Shown here: one piece after another, positions 1 to 7,639 of the stretch
Layout: each line of letters begins with the position of its first letter
How positions within the stretch are numbered: the stretch's first letter is position 1
NCBI GenBank assembly: GCA_963824215.1
Contig: CAWGOE010000004.1
Span: 310,001 to 374,000 of the forward strand
DNA length: 64,000 bases
Source of the DNA: VRUE01 sp963824215
Lineage (GTDB): Bacteria > Actinomycetota > Thermoleophilia > Solirubrobacterales > 70-9
Reading direction: 5' to 3'
Program-made: the position numbers and the translations under genes
The notes under the pieces: model-generated
What the model saw: only the letters and a program-made list of their open reading frames with translations
Told to the model about the DNA's origin: nothing
Databases searched by the model: none

Positions 1-123
1 GGTGACGATGTGATCATCGCCGGCTCGGTCTCCAACGACCAGGCAAAGGAGATCTACCCCGACGGCTGGGAGGAGCCCCGTCCATACATTCGCATCGTGC
101 CTCAGCCGTCTAAGGCGCCGTAG
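1..123 (+). CDS. Peroxiredoxin, C-terminal end (partial)
   Basis: The window opens inside this gene; only the last 40 codons and the TAG stop are present. The visible tail (GDDVII, YPDGW, PYIRIVPQP) matches the C-terminal dimer region of 1-Cys, Prx6-type peroxiredoxins, which reduce hydroperoxides in the cytoplasm. The catalytic Cys lies outside the window, so activity cannot be judged. The protein ends in SKAP, exactly as the convergent Nudix protein does, because the two gene ends form a perfect inverted repeat. Confidence 0.7.
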   Translation, partial: GDDVIIAGSVSNDQAKEIYPDGWEEPRPYIRIVPQPSKAP

Positions 124-233
124 CCGGCGCCTGGCGGTGTCCTCGGTCGGCCGGCTGCGGGTCACGCACTGATGTGCGCTCCCCTTGCCGGCCTCCCTGC
201 GTCCTGGCCAGGCTTGGCTACGGCGCCTTAGAC
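108..233. terminator. Long inverted repeat at convergent gene ends
   Basis: Positions 108-125 are the exact reverse complement of 216-233 (18 bp). A further 7 bp pair inward (129-135 with 207-213), around a loop of about 70 nt. Each arm holds the last codons and stop codon of one convergent gene, so both proteins end in SKAP. There is no T-tract, so a canonical intrinsic terminator is not supported. A bidirectional actinobacterial-type terminator or a duplicated gene end is possible. Confidence 0.5.
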
Positions 234-715
234 CCGTCTAAGAAATTGCCCAAGATCCGCGCGGTGGCTCCCCAGATCAGCTGGCCCTCGACCTCGTAGG
301 TGGGGGTGTGGATGGGGATGCCGCGGCGGATTAGGCGGCGCATCGCGTAGCCCTCGCGGAGGACGTCGAGCGAGTAGGTGAGGACGGTCTCGACCTCGGC
401 CGGGTTGGGCGCCAGGTCCAGCTCGCCGGGGTGGGGGATGCGGCCGATGAAGGGGTGGATGCAATAGCCGGTGACGAAGGTGCCGGTGGTCGGCAGCTGC
501 TCGCCCACCTCGACCACGGATGGATCGAGGCCGATCTCCTCGTGTGCCTCGCGCAGGGCCGTGGCGGCGAAATCCAGGTCGGCGTCGTCCTTGCGCCCGC
601 CCGGGAATGAGATCTCGCCGGCATGGCGTCGCATGTCGGCTCGCCGCTCGGTGAAAACCAGGCCCGGATCGTCCGGCCAGCCGTAGAGAGGCAGGAGAAC
701 CGCCGCGTCGGTCAT
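218..715 (-). CDS. Nudix hydrolase, CoA pyrophosphatase (NudL-like)
   Basis: This 165-residue protein carries the signature of CoA-type Nudix enzymes: an RR.DM..H.GEISFPGG segment (about residues 24-41) followed by TALREAHEEIGL (about 51-62). The extra residue between the Gly pair and the REAHEE block is normal for the NudL branch. Enzymes of this branch hydrolyse CoA and acyl-CoA to phosphopantetheine and 3',5'-ADP. The ATG at 715 was chosen because the conserved domain starts within 20 residues; upstream in-frame sequence is only a high-GC shadow of the SDR gene. It is the last gene of a minus-strand run and lies 43 nt after the SDR gene. Confidence 0.8.
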   Translation of the reverse strand: MTDAAVLLPLYGWPDDPGLVFTERRADMRRHAGEISFPGGRKDDADLDFAATALREAHEEIGLDPSVVEVGEQLPTTGTFVTGYCIHPFIGRIPHPGELDLAPNPAEVETVLTYSLDVLREGYAMRRLIRRGIPIHTPTYEVEGQLIWGATARILGNFLDGSKAP

Positions 716-758
716 TGGCGACTTACCCCCCGTAAAAGGTCGATAAGTCGCCAGGGCC

Positions 759-1571
759 TCAAATGATGACCTGCACGGTGCCGCCATCCACCGACCAGGC
801 GGCGCCGCTGACGTAGGAGGCGCGCTCGGAGCAGAGGAAGACGATCGCCGCGGCGATCTCGCCGACCTCGGCAAGGCGGCCGATCGGGCGCTTGGCGCCG
901 GCCTCCGCCAGCGCCTCCTCGCGGCTCTCGGCGCCCGACATCTGCTGTGACTGGTCGAGCAGTCCGCCCGGCTCCATCCACATCTCACCTTCAACCGGGC
1001 CGGGGCAGATCGCGTTGACGAGCACGCCCTGCTTGGCGTAGCGATCGGCGAAGAGGCGCGAGAGCGAGAGCTCAGCTGCCTTTGCCACCGAGTATTCCGG
1101 CATCGCGGCCGAGGGTCGCTTGCCGGCGGTTGAGCAGACGTTGACGATCCGGCCCCAGCCACGCTCGACCATCGCCGGCGCGGCAGCCCGCATCGCCCGC
1201 ATTGGCGCCATCACGTTGAGCTCGTACTGGGCGTACCAGTCCTCGTCGGGCACGTCATCGAGATGGCGCCACTGGGCGGCGCCGGCGTTGTTGACGAGCA
1301 CGTCGAGCGCGCCGAAGTGCTCGACCGCGGCCGCCAGCATCTGCTCGCCCGCGTCGGGGTCGGTCACGTCGAGGACGAGCGCCTGGGCTTGCCCGCCGCC
1401 CTCGGCGCCAGCGGCCGCAGCCTCGTCCCGCGCCGCCGCCAGCCGCTCCTCGTTGCGCCCGACCAACAACACCTGCGCGCCCTCGGCGCAGAGCAGCCGC
1501 GCGGTCTCCTGGCCGATGCCGCGACTGGCGCCGGTGACTACGCAGGCCCGTCCTTTCAGCCCCAGGTCCAT
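759..1571 (-). CDS. Short-chain dehydrogenase/reductase
   Basis: This is a 270-residue classical SDR. It has the nucleotide-binding TGASRGIG motif near residue 13, NNAG near residue 93, and the catalytic S...YSVAK (Tyr and Lys near residues 160-164). CPGPVE follows, and a C-terminal VDGGT is typical of the FabG-like branch. The substrate is unknown. The gene starts 5 nt after the GMC oxidoreductase stop, so both are probably on one mRNA and may act on the same alcohol/carbonyl substrate; that link is inference from context. Confidence 0.85.
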   Translation of the reverse strand: MDLGLKGRACVVTGASRGIGQETARLLCAEGAQVLLVGRNEERLAAARDEAAAAGAEGGGQAQALVLDVTDPDAGEQMLAAAVEHFGALDVLVNNAGAAQWRHLDDVPDEDWYAQYELNVMAPMRAMRAAAPAMVERGWGRIVNVCSTAGKRPSAAMPEYSVAKAAELSLSRLFADRYAKQGVLVNAICPGPVEGEMWMEPGGLLDQSQQMSGAESREEALAEAGAKRPIGRLAEVGEIAAAIVFLCSERASYVSGAAWSVDGGTVQVII

Positions 1572-1576
1572 CGCGA

Positions 1577-3187
1577 CTAGGGGGTCGCTTCCTGGCTGTC
1601 GGTCTTCGTCCCGCCCAGCGGTGGCTTGCCCGCGATCAAGTCGGCCCCGCGCTCGGCGACGGCGATCGTGGGCGCGTTGGTGTTGCCGCTGGGGATGATT
1701 GGGAAGACCGAGGCATCGACGACGCGCAGTCCGTCCACGCCCCGCACCCGCAGCTCCGGATCGACAACCGCGTTCTCATCGGACCCCATCTTGCAGGTAC
1801 CAACGGGGTGGTAGAGCAGCTCGACACGGCGACGCAGGTCCGCGGCGATGTCCTCGTCGCTTTCGACGTCTTGACCCGGGAACAGCTCGCGGCCGAGCTC
1901 TGCGGCGAACGGCTCCGCGGCGGCGATTTCCCGCGTCAGCCGGGTCCCTGCGACCAGGGCGGCGATGTCCTCGGGCTCGGCCAGGGTGTTGGTCTGGATG
2001 CGTGGCTTGTCGGCAGGGTCGGCCGAGCGGAGGCGCAACCAGCCGCGGCTGCGGGGGCCGACCAGCGCTGGCCCCATCGTGATCGCGTGGCCGTCGTATT
2101 CCTCGTCCCCGTTCGCGACGAAGTAAGCCGGTGCGAAGTGGAACTGGAGATCCGGTTGGGCGAGGCCCGGTTTGCTGCGCACGAAGGCGAGTGCCTCGGC
2201 GACCGTCGAGGTGAGCGGCCCGCTGCGGCGCAGCAGGTACTCGAGCAGGGCTTTGGGGCTCTCGGCATCAGCCAGCGAGCCGCCACCGGGAACGTCCCAG
2301 ACCGAGGTCAGGTAGGGATGGTCCTGCAGGTTCTCGCCGACGCCGGAAATGTCGGCGACCACCGGGATTCCCTGCTCGCGCAGCTGCGCCGCCGGGCCGA
2401 TCCCGGAGAGCATCAACAGATGCGGGGAGCTGAGAGCGCCGGCGGCAAGGATCGTCTCGCGCTGGGCGTTGGCAATCTGCTCACGGTCGCCTTTGCGGTA
2501 GCGGACTCCGCTTGCGCGGGCCCCCTGTATCTCCACGCTAAGTACCTGCGCGTCGCTGATGACGTCGAGATTCGGGCGGCGTCGCGCCGGCCGCAGGTAG
2601 GCGTCGGCCGTGCTCCAGCGCCGCCCGTTGCGCTGGGTGACCTGGGCGAGCGCGGCACCGTCCTGCTCGAGCCCGTTGTAGTCGGCGATCCGCGGGATGC
2701 CGGCCTCCTCGCAGGACGCGAGGAAGCTGCCGGTGAGCCGTCGCGGCGAGCGCTCGTCCTCGACCCGCAGGGGCCCGCCGACGGCGTGGTTCTCGGAGGC
2801 GCCGCGGGCGTTGTCCTCGGCTCGCAGGAAGTAAGGCTGGATGTCCTCCCATCCCCATCCCGACGCCCCGTCCGCGGCCCAGCGCTCGTAGTCGAGCGGG
2901 TGGCCGCGCACGTAGAGCATCGCGTTCATCGAGCTGGAGCCGCCCAGCCCTTTGCCGCGCGGCATGTAGAGCGAGCGACCGTCGCAGTGGGGCTCGGGCT
3001 CGGTCTCGAAGTTCCAGTCGCGCTTGGTCCGGAACTGCTTGGCGAAGGCGGCGGGGATCTTGACGTCGGGATGGCGGTCGCTGCCGCCGGCCTCGATCAA
3101 GAGCACGCTGACCGTGGGGTCCTCACTGAGGCGGGAGGCAAGCACGCAGCCGGCGGAGCCGGCGCCGACAATCACGTAGTCATGCAC
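1577..3187 (-). CDS. GMC-family FAD oxidoreductase (choline dehydrogenase-like)
   Basis: With the GTG start at 3187 the protein has 536 residues and begins directly with the FAD-binding strand (VIVGAGSAGCVLASRL). Other GMC marks are GKGLGGSSSMNAMLYVRGH (GMC signature 1), AGALSSPHLLMLSGIG (signature 2), LQDHP, the catalytic His in LYHPVGTCKMG, and Asn in GNTNAPTIAVAERGA near the C terminus. Such enzymes oxidise primary alcohols with FAD in the cytoplasm. The GTG start overlaps the OsmC stop codon, which suggests translational coupling. An upstream in-frame start would add about 13 residues overlapping OsmC and is less likely. Confidence 0.88.
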   Translation of the reverse strand: MHDYVIVGAGSAGCVLASRLSEDPTVSVLLIEAGGSDRHPDVKIPAAFAKQFRTKRDWNFETEPEPHCDGRSLYMPRGKGLGGSSSMNAMLYVRGHPLDYERWAADGASGWGWEDIQPYFLRAEDNARGASENHAVGGPLRVEDERSPRRLTGSFLASCEEAGIPRIADYNGLEQDGAALAQVTQRNGRRWSTADAYLRPARRRPNLDVISDAQVLSVEIQGARASGVRYRKGDREQIANAQRETILAAGALSSPHLLMLSGIGPAAQLREQGIPVVADISGVGENLQDHPYLTSVWDVPGGGSLADAESPKALLEYLLRRSGPLTSTVAEALAFVRSKPGLAQPDLQFHFAPAYFVANGDEEYDGHAITMGPALVGPRSRGWLRLRSADPADKPRIQTNTLAEPEDIAALVAGTRLTREIAAAEPFAAELGRELFPGQDVESDEDIAADLRRRVELLYHPVGTCKMGSDENAVVDPELRVRGVDGLRVVDASVFPIIPSGNTNAPTIAVAERGADLIAGKPPLGGTKTDSQEATP

Positions 3188-3584
3188 CGGCCTGATCCTT
3201 GAGTCGGTCAGAGACAGGGATCTCATTCGCGATCACCTTGTGGACCGGGCACTTGCGGGCGATCGTCAGCAGCCGCTCTCGCTGCTCCTCGCTCAGACCA
3301 GGCGGCAGCCGGATCGTCGCCGCGAACGAGCTCGGGGTGAAGTCCTCATAGGTGACCTCGACCTCGACCTCGATTGCGCCGACCTCCCACTCCTTGCGCT
3401 GCGCGTACATCTCGATCGTGATCGCGATGCAGCTCGCCAGGCCGGCGGCGAGCAGGCGAGTGGGGGCAGGGCCGGCGTCCGTGCCGCCGGCCACCACAGG
3501 CTCATCTACGACCAGCGTGTGCGCGCCGCCTTCGATCTCAACGTCGTGGATGTATCCCTCGCGGCGACGGGCGACGACCTTCAT
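3180..3584 (-). CDS. OsmC/Ohr family protein
   Basis: A 134-residue OsmC-fold protein. The two redox-active cysteines of the family are visible in LASCIAIT (about residue 52) and KCPVHK (about residue 113). OsmC/Ohr proteins are dimeric thiol peroxidases that reduce organic hydroperoxides in the cytoplasm. This one is closer to the YhfA/OsmC-like branch than to Ohr. It lies 5 nt after the cobalamin adenosyltransferase stop and overlaps the start of the GMC oxidoreductase, so it sits mid-operon. Confidence 0.85.
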   Translation of the reverse strand: MKVVARRREGYIHDVEIEGGAHTLVVDEPVVAGGTDAGPAPTRLLAAGLASCIAITIEMYAQRKEWEVGAIEVEVEVTYEDFTPSSFAATIRLPPGLSEEQRERLLTIARKCPVHKVIANEIPVSDRLKDQAGA

Positions 3585-3589
3585 TGCGC

Positions 3590-4156
3590 CTACGTCTTCC
3601 GGCGGCCCTCGAAGAGAGCCGGATCGTCGACGTCGGCGAAGCGGGCCATCGCGTAGGCGAGGTCGGAAGCGCGGTTGACGAAGTGGATCACGGTCTCGCT
3701 GGCGATCTCACCACGCTCGTTGAGGGCACTGATTCGGCGCTCGGCGCGGCGGATCGTGGTGCGGGCGACGTCGAGCTGGGCCGAGAGTTGGTTGCCGCCG
3801 GGAATGACGAACTGCGGTGGTAGCTCGACCCGATCCATGTAGCGGTCGATCGCCTCCTCCATCTCGGCGACCATCTCCTCGGTGGTGCGGCTGATGCCGT
3901 CTTCGAGTCGCTCCGCCGCCTCGGGTGCGGTCGCCAGCTCGGCGCCGGCGACGAAGATGTCGTCTTGCAAGCGGAGTAGGTCGGCGGCTAGCTCGGCATG
4001 CTCGGAACCGCAGAGCGCGCGGGCTACGCCGAGTTGCGAGCAGGCTTCGTCGAGGGCGCCGTAGGCCTCGGTACGACCGTGGTGCTTGGGCACGCGGCCG
4101 CCGTACCAGAGCGAGGTCGAGCCGTCATCGCCCTTCTTCGTATAGATCTTGACCAC
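3590..4156 (-). CDS. PduO-type cob(I)alamin adenosyltransferase
   Basis: The 188-residue protein transfers adenosyl from ATP to cob(I)alamin to make adenosylcobalamin. The ATP-binding N terminus (YTKKGDDGSTSL), the R.EAYGALDE..SQLG block, and the C-terminal FVIPGG..LSAQLDVARTTIRRAERR helix are the three conserved PduO regions. The GTG start at 4156 is preceded by TAGGAT exactly 6 nt upstream (4163-4168) and by no Shine-Dalgarno site, which suggests a leaderless message. No cobalamin-dependent enzyme is visible nearby. Confidence 0.9.
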   Translation of the reverse strand: MVKIYTKKGDDGSTSLWYGGRVPKHHGRTEAYGALDEACSQLGVARALCGSEHAELAADLLRLQDDIFVAGAELATAPEAAERLEDGISRTTEEMVAEMEEAIDRYMDRVELPPQFVIPGGNQLSAQLDVARTTIRRAERRISALNERGEIASETVIHFVNRASDLAYAMARFADVDDPALFEGRRKT

Positions 4157-4181
4157 GGCGTGATCCTACGCCGCGTCGGTC

Positions 4182-5471
4182 TCAGCCGACTGGATTGAAG
4201 ACCAGGCCGGTCAGGACCTTGGGGAAGAAATACGTCGACTTCGGCGGCATGTTCTCGTCGCTTTCGCAGATTGCCTTGACCTGGTCGACGGGGATCGGGC
4301 GCAGGATGAAGGCGACCTCGTAGGTGCCCTCCTCGAGCAGAGAGAGCGAGTCCTCGACGCTCTTGGAGTAGCCGAGGCCACGCTTGGCGAGGATGTCGTC
4401 TTCGCTCAGGCCGGCGATTCCCTTCAGCACCAGGGTCTCGAGGATCGCCGCGTCGAGGCGGCGGTAGGCCTCGGGCTTGCCGGCGAGCTGCTTATCGAGG
4501 GCGGCGACGGCGCTGTCCTTGAGCCGCAGGCGGAAGGCTTTCTCATGGAAGGAGTCGTAGAGGCCGAAGACGCCGGCACCCTCCTCGCCGAGTGGGTCGA
4601 GCTGCTCGAGCGGCACCTCGGTCGCTTCGAAGAGCTCGCGCAGGCCCTCGCCGAGGCGGCGCTGGCGCTCGGGGTCCTCGCGCAGGCCGGAGAGCAGGCG
4701 GTGGGTGGGGAAGACGGTCAGGCCGGGGTCGTCGAGCCCGGTCAGCGCCATCAGGGTGAAGTTGTGGTCGCCCTCGCCGCCGACCTCGTCGCGGTAGGCG
4801 ATCGCCGTCTCGTAGCGATGGTGGCCGTCGGCGATCAGCAGCTGGGCGCCGCCGAGCAGCTCGGTGACCTGGGCGTGGATCGCAGGGTCGCCGACTCGCC
4901 AGACCTTGGTCACCGTGCCGCCTTCGTCGGTGGCTTCGCCCCAGGGCTGCTCCGACTCGATCGCTGGCGCGACCAGTGGCCAGGCGTCCTTAGTGCTGAG
5001 CGAGAAGATCGGCGAGAGGTTGTGCTTGGTGGCATGGGTGAGGTCGAGGCGGTCTTTCTTCGGCCCCGGCAGCGTGCGCTCGTGCGGCAGCACCTGGCCG
5101 GCGGAGAAGTCCTCGACCCGGACCCGAGCGAGGATGCCGTGGCGGGTACGGGGGGTGCCGTCGGGGCCGGTGTAGTCCTGGGTCATCGCCCAGATCGCCG
5201 GCTCGGCGTCGGCGACGAGTGCGCCGGCCTCGCGCCACTCGTCCATCAGCCGCGCCGCCCGCTCGTAGGGATCGTCCTCGGTCTGCTGCGGCCCGGTCTC
5301 GCCATACGGTTTCGGCAGGTCGATCGCTACCGCGTTGTAGGGGGAGCGCCCGAGCAGCTCTCCCCGCATGTCGGCGTCGATCACGTCGTAGGGCGGCGCG
5401 GCCACGTCCTGCAGCGAGCCGACGACGCCGAGGTCGTAGTGGGTCGCATGGATCGGGCGGACGTCGGCCAT
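4182..5471 (-). CDS. DUF1015 family protein
   Basis: A 429-residue protein of the DUF1015 family, whose function is unknown. Recognisable parts are the N-terminal VAAPPYDVID segment, the YNAVAIDLPKP block, LPHERTLPGPKKDRLDL in the middle, and IADGHHRYETAIAYR at about residues 220-234. Length is normal for the family. The gene starts 41 nt from tRNA-Pro, transcribed away from it, and precedes the adenosyltransferase by 25 nt. TAGGTT lies 9 nt before the ATG. Confidence 0.85.
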   Translation of the reverse strand: MADVRPIHATHYDLGVVGSLQDVAAPPYDVIDADMRGELLGRSPYNAVAIDLPKPYGETGPQQTEDDPYERAARLMDEWREAGALVADAEPAIWAMTQDYTGPDGTPRTRHGILARVRVEDFSAGQVLPHERTLPGPKKDRLDLTHATKHNLSPIFSLSTKDAWPLVAPAIESEQPWGEATDEGGTVTKVWRVGDPAIHAQVTELLGGAQLLIADGHHRYETAIAYRDEVGGEGDHNFTLMALTGLDDPGLTVFPTHRLLSGLREDPERQRRLGEGLRELFEATEVPLEQLDPLGEEGAGVFGLYDSFHEKAFRLRLKDSAVAALDKQLAGKPEAYRRLDAAILETLVLKGIAGLSEDDILAKRGLGYSKSVEDSLSLLEEGTYEVAFILRPIPVDQVKAICESDENMPPKSTYFFPKVLTGLVFNPVG

Positions 5472-5511
5472 CGGGCGCGAAACCTAGCAGCGCCGCTTAC
5501 ACTGCCCTAAG

Positions 5512-5585
5512 CGGGGCGTGGCGCAGCCTGGTAGCGCGCGGCCTTTGGGTGGCCGAGGTCCTCGGTTCGAATCCGGGCGCCCCGA
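5512..5585 (+). tRNA. tRNA-Pro (UGG anticodon)
   Basis: The 7-bp acceptor stem CGGGGCG (5512-5518) pairs with CGCCCCG (5578-5584), with A as discriminator. The anticodon stem CGGCC/GGCCG encloses the loop TTTGGGT with anticodon TGG. The T-loop GGTTCGAATCC is canonical. CCA is not encoded. Gene content changes to small accessory genes immediately downstream. Confidence 0.95.
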
Positions 5586-6075
5586 TTAGAAGCTCCTCAT
5601 TTTGAACCGCCGCCAAAAGAAGCGGTGTTCCAGCCCAGGTCCGCCATCAACCGGAAATCTTCGCCGAACGAGGCGCACCTGCGCTGTTGACGGAGGTGAG
5701 ACAATTCGCACGTGCGCGAGGAACTAAGACGACTTGGACGGGTCGCAGTCGACTCGAGCATCGCGTACCTTGCGCCCCGCCTCTTGCTGGCGGCGGTTAT
5801 GGCGTGCCTCGTGGTAATCGTCCTGGTCCCCCCGCTGATGTTGGGCACGATTGCGGCTCTCTTTGTCCTTTTGTGGGTGTTCGCAAATAAAAAAAAATCG
5901 AAATTTGGCGTCCGACCCGATTGCTATATTTTCCGGCTTTCTTGATTTGGGGCTAATTTCGATGGTCGGCGAAGTGCTCTAGCCTTGGTCGGCGTTGGTC
6001 AATTGAGCGTTGGGGCGTTCAGTTAGGCTGGATTTATAGACAAGAGCATCCGGCCAGGCTGGCATCCTATTCTAG
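5586..6075. other. AT-richer stretch after tRNA-Pro
   Basis: This 490-bp stretch between tRNA-Pro and the ORF6N gene holds at most one small membrane-protein gene (5712-5945). It includes an unusually AT-rich patch around 5885-5905 with a run of nine A residues. No direct repeat of the tRNA 3' end, integrase gene or transposase was found in it. Confidence 0.5.
5712..5945 (+). CDS. Possible small membrane protein
   Basis: A GTG-initiated 77-residue reading frame. The first 25 residues are charged and amphipathic. Residues about 26-58 form one long or two short hydrophobic segments (LLLAAVMACLVVIVLV and GTIAALFVLLWVFA) separated by PP. The tail is lysine-rich. A GGAGG lies 15 nt upstream, rather far for a ribosome site. 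No family is recognised. The last 15 codons run through the AT-rich patch, so the gene may be a remnant or spurious. Confidence 0.35.
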   Translation: MREELRRLGRVAVDSSIAYLAPRLLLAAVMACLVVIVLVPPLMLGTIAALFVLLWVFANKKKSKFGVRPDCYIFRLS

Positions 6076-6645
6076 ATGTCTGATTCGGTGAGGAAGACGG
6101 CGGCGCTGGAGTTGATCGTGGCTCCAGCGATTGAAAAGCGGATATTGGTCGTCCGCGAACGCCAGGTGATGCTCGACGAGGATCTCGCAGATCTTTACGG
6201 CGTCGAGACTAGGGTGCTCGTGCAGCAGGTCAAGCGCAATGCAAAGCGTTTTCCTGCTGACTTCATGCTTCAGCTTTCCGCGGAGGAGTTCAGTGACTTG
6301 AAATCACAATCTGTGATCTCAAGTGGGGACCACGGTGGTCGCCGTACGCCCCCGTTGGTCTTTACTGAGCAGGGGATCGCAATGCTCTCGGGCGTCCTGC
6401 GGGGCGAGAGGGCAATTGCTGTGAACATCGAGATCATGCGGGTCTTCATCGAGCTTCGTCGGGTCGCGAGCTCGTACGCTGCGATTGAGAAGCGGCTCGA
6501 ACAGATCGAACAAGAGATCGACGCGAGGCTGGGCGAGCATGACGAGCAGCTGGACCAAATCTTCAAAACGCTGCGCCAACTGATCTCGCCGCCCCGTCGG
6601 CGAAAGCAGCCGGTCGGGTTCAGGCTGCCCGAGGACGAGGGGTAG
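6076..6645 (+). CDS. ORF6N domain DNA-binding protein
   Basis: A 189-residue protein. Residues about 15-100 match the ORF6N domain found in phage antirepressor-like proteins (VVRERQVMLDEDLADLYGVETRVL, VKRNAKRFPADFMLQL, FTEQGIAMLSGVL). Residues about 125-165 are a charged coiled coil. Such proteins occur in prophages and mobile islands and, as stand-alone genes, scattered through bacterial genomes. Here it sits near tRNA-Pro in a lower-GC stretch, which suggests acquisition by transfer. No other phage genes are visible. Confidence 0.85.
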   Translation: MSDSVRKTAALELIVAPAIEKRILVVRERQVMLDEDLADLYGVETRVLVQQVKRNAKRFPADFMLQLSAEEFSDLKSQSVISSGDHGGRRTPPLVFTEQGIAMLSGVLRGERAIAVNIEIMRVFIELRRVASSYAAIEKRLEQIEQEIDARLGEHDEQLDQIFKTLRQLISPPRRRKQPVGFRLPEDEG

Positions 6646-6762
6646 TCAACCTCGAGAGCGTCGGCACCGCGGCCTAGCCAGCTCATCAGATGCCAGGCTC
6701 ACCCAGTGGCTTGATCCGGTTCAAAATACCGTCCGGTCGCGGGCGGCGATAATCGCTTCGCG

Positions 6763-7035
6763 ATGACCGTTCCGGCTGAGCATCGAGCGTTTGCGAACGA
6801 GGTCGCGGCGGCGAAAGCGCAGGACCCCATGCCCACTTTTGCGGCGCTCGCGGAGACGACCGGGATCCCGGTGGAGGATCTCGTTCATTACGCCCTGGCC
6901 CGCTGGGCGGCCGCCGGCGCCGAGCTGTTGATGGCTGTCGAGCCGCAGGCGCTGCGCGACCTTGTCGATGCGAAGGACCGTGGAGACTGGGATCGGGTGG
7001 CGGGAATCATTGACTGGCTTGTGGCCGGCAGCTGA
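6763..7035 (+). CDS. Small conserved protein, resembles DUF6027
   Basis: A 90-residue, probably all-helical soluble protein. The pattern DPMPTF..LAETTGIPVEDLVHYALARWAAAGAELLM resembles a short family I associate with DUF6027, common in Thermoleophilia; this match is from memory and needs a profile search. No function is known. TAATCG lies 8 nt before the ATG and no Shine-Dalgarno site is apparent. The next gene starts 53 nt downstream on the same strand. Confidence 0.65.
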   Translation: MTVPAEHRAFANEVAAAKAQDPMPTFAALAETTGIPVEDLVHYALARWAAAGAELLMAVEPQALRDLVDAKDRGDWDRVAGIIDWLVAGS

Positions 7036-7088
7036 CCCTGGACGCTTGTCCATTCACGAATTCCCTGGAAATAGCCGATACCGCGGCC

Positions 7089-7358
7089 ATGGAGGGCCAG
7101 TCAGGAAGCCCGCGACGCCGGGAACGGGTCATCTTCGAAACCGACCGGCATCTGGTCGTCGGCGATGTGACGCTGCCACCCGAGGGGTACCAGAGCCGTT
7201 TCTCGGACGCGGTTAACCGGCCCGAGGTGACGTTTATCCCGCTGCTCCACGTGGAGATCACGCCGCTCGCCGGAGGCGAGGCCAAGCGACTCGACTTCAT
7301 CGTCCTCGCCAAGGAGCACATCAGGCTCGCCTACCCAGTCGACGAAGGCCCGCGCTGA
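7089..7358 (+). CDS. Small conserved protein, resembles DUF6812
   Basis: An 89-residue protein of predicted beta structure. Its core (VIFETDRHLVVGDVTLPPEGYQ, then VTFIPLLHVEITPL and FIVLAKEHIRLAYP) resembles short proteins I associate with DUF6812; the assignment is tentative. The gene converges on the small membrane protein ending at 7366, and a CTGAG/CTCAG hairpin (7355-7369) spans both stop codons. Confidence 0.65.
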   Translation: MEGQSGSPRRRERVIFETDRHLVVGDVTLPPEGYQSRFSDAVNRPEVTFIPLLHVEITPLAGGEAKRLDFIVLAKEHIRLAYPVDEGPR

Positions 7359-7365
7359 GGTTGTC

Positions 7366-7587
7366 TCAGGCGGTCTGCTCGCGCCGCCGCTTGCCGCCGG
7401 CGAAGGCGCCGATGTCGATCAGGAAGGCGGCGATCACGATGAACCACTCGAAGCCGAGCACGCCGTTCGACGAGGACCACATCACGGCGTAGGCGAGCGT
7501 CGTCCAGGGCAGCAGGAAGAAGCCGATCAGCGGCACGATCCAGCTGTCGAAGGCGCGACTGAGCAGGTCGCTGAAGAGGAACAGCAC
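7366..7587 (-). CDS. Small membrane protein
   Basis: A 73-residue protein with two predicted membrane segments (WIVPLIGFFLLPWTTLAYAVMW and FEWFIVIAAFLIDIGAFAG) and a basic C terminus (KRRREQ). The GTG at 7587 is the only conventional start. In-frame codons upstream, back to a TAG, continue a hydrophobic sequence (LLFALISPRLALFV), so the native start may be a rarer codon such as CTG and the protein about 11-14 residues longer. It is divergent from msrA. No function is known. Confidence 0.7.
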   Translation of the reverse strand: MLFLFSDLLSRAFDSWIVPLIGFFLLPWTTLAYAVMWSSSNGVLGFEWFIVIAAFLIDIGAFAGGKRRREQTA

Positions 7588-7639
7588 AAAGAGCGCCAGG
7601 CGTGGCGAGATCAGGGCGAAAAGAAGAACTAGGCAGCCG

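Noticed and set aside
1808..3202. A 464-codon plus-strand open frame opposite the GMC oxidoreductase
   Set aside because: It is an antisense shadow caused by high GC and codon bias; it has no family motif and the minus strand clearly encodes a GMC enzyme.
5597..5848. An 83-codon minus-strand frame after tRNA-Pro
   Set aside because: No ribosome site or family; overlaps the plus-strand membrane-protein candidate and is Arg/Thr/Ser-rich without structure.
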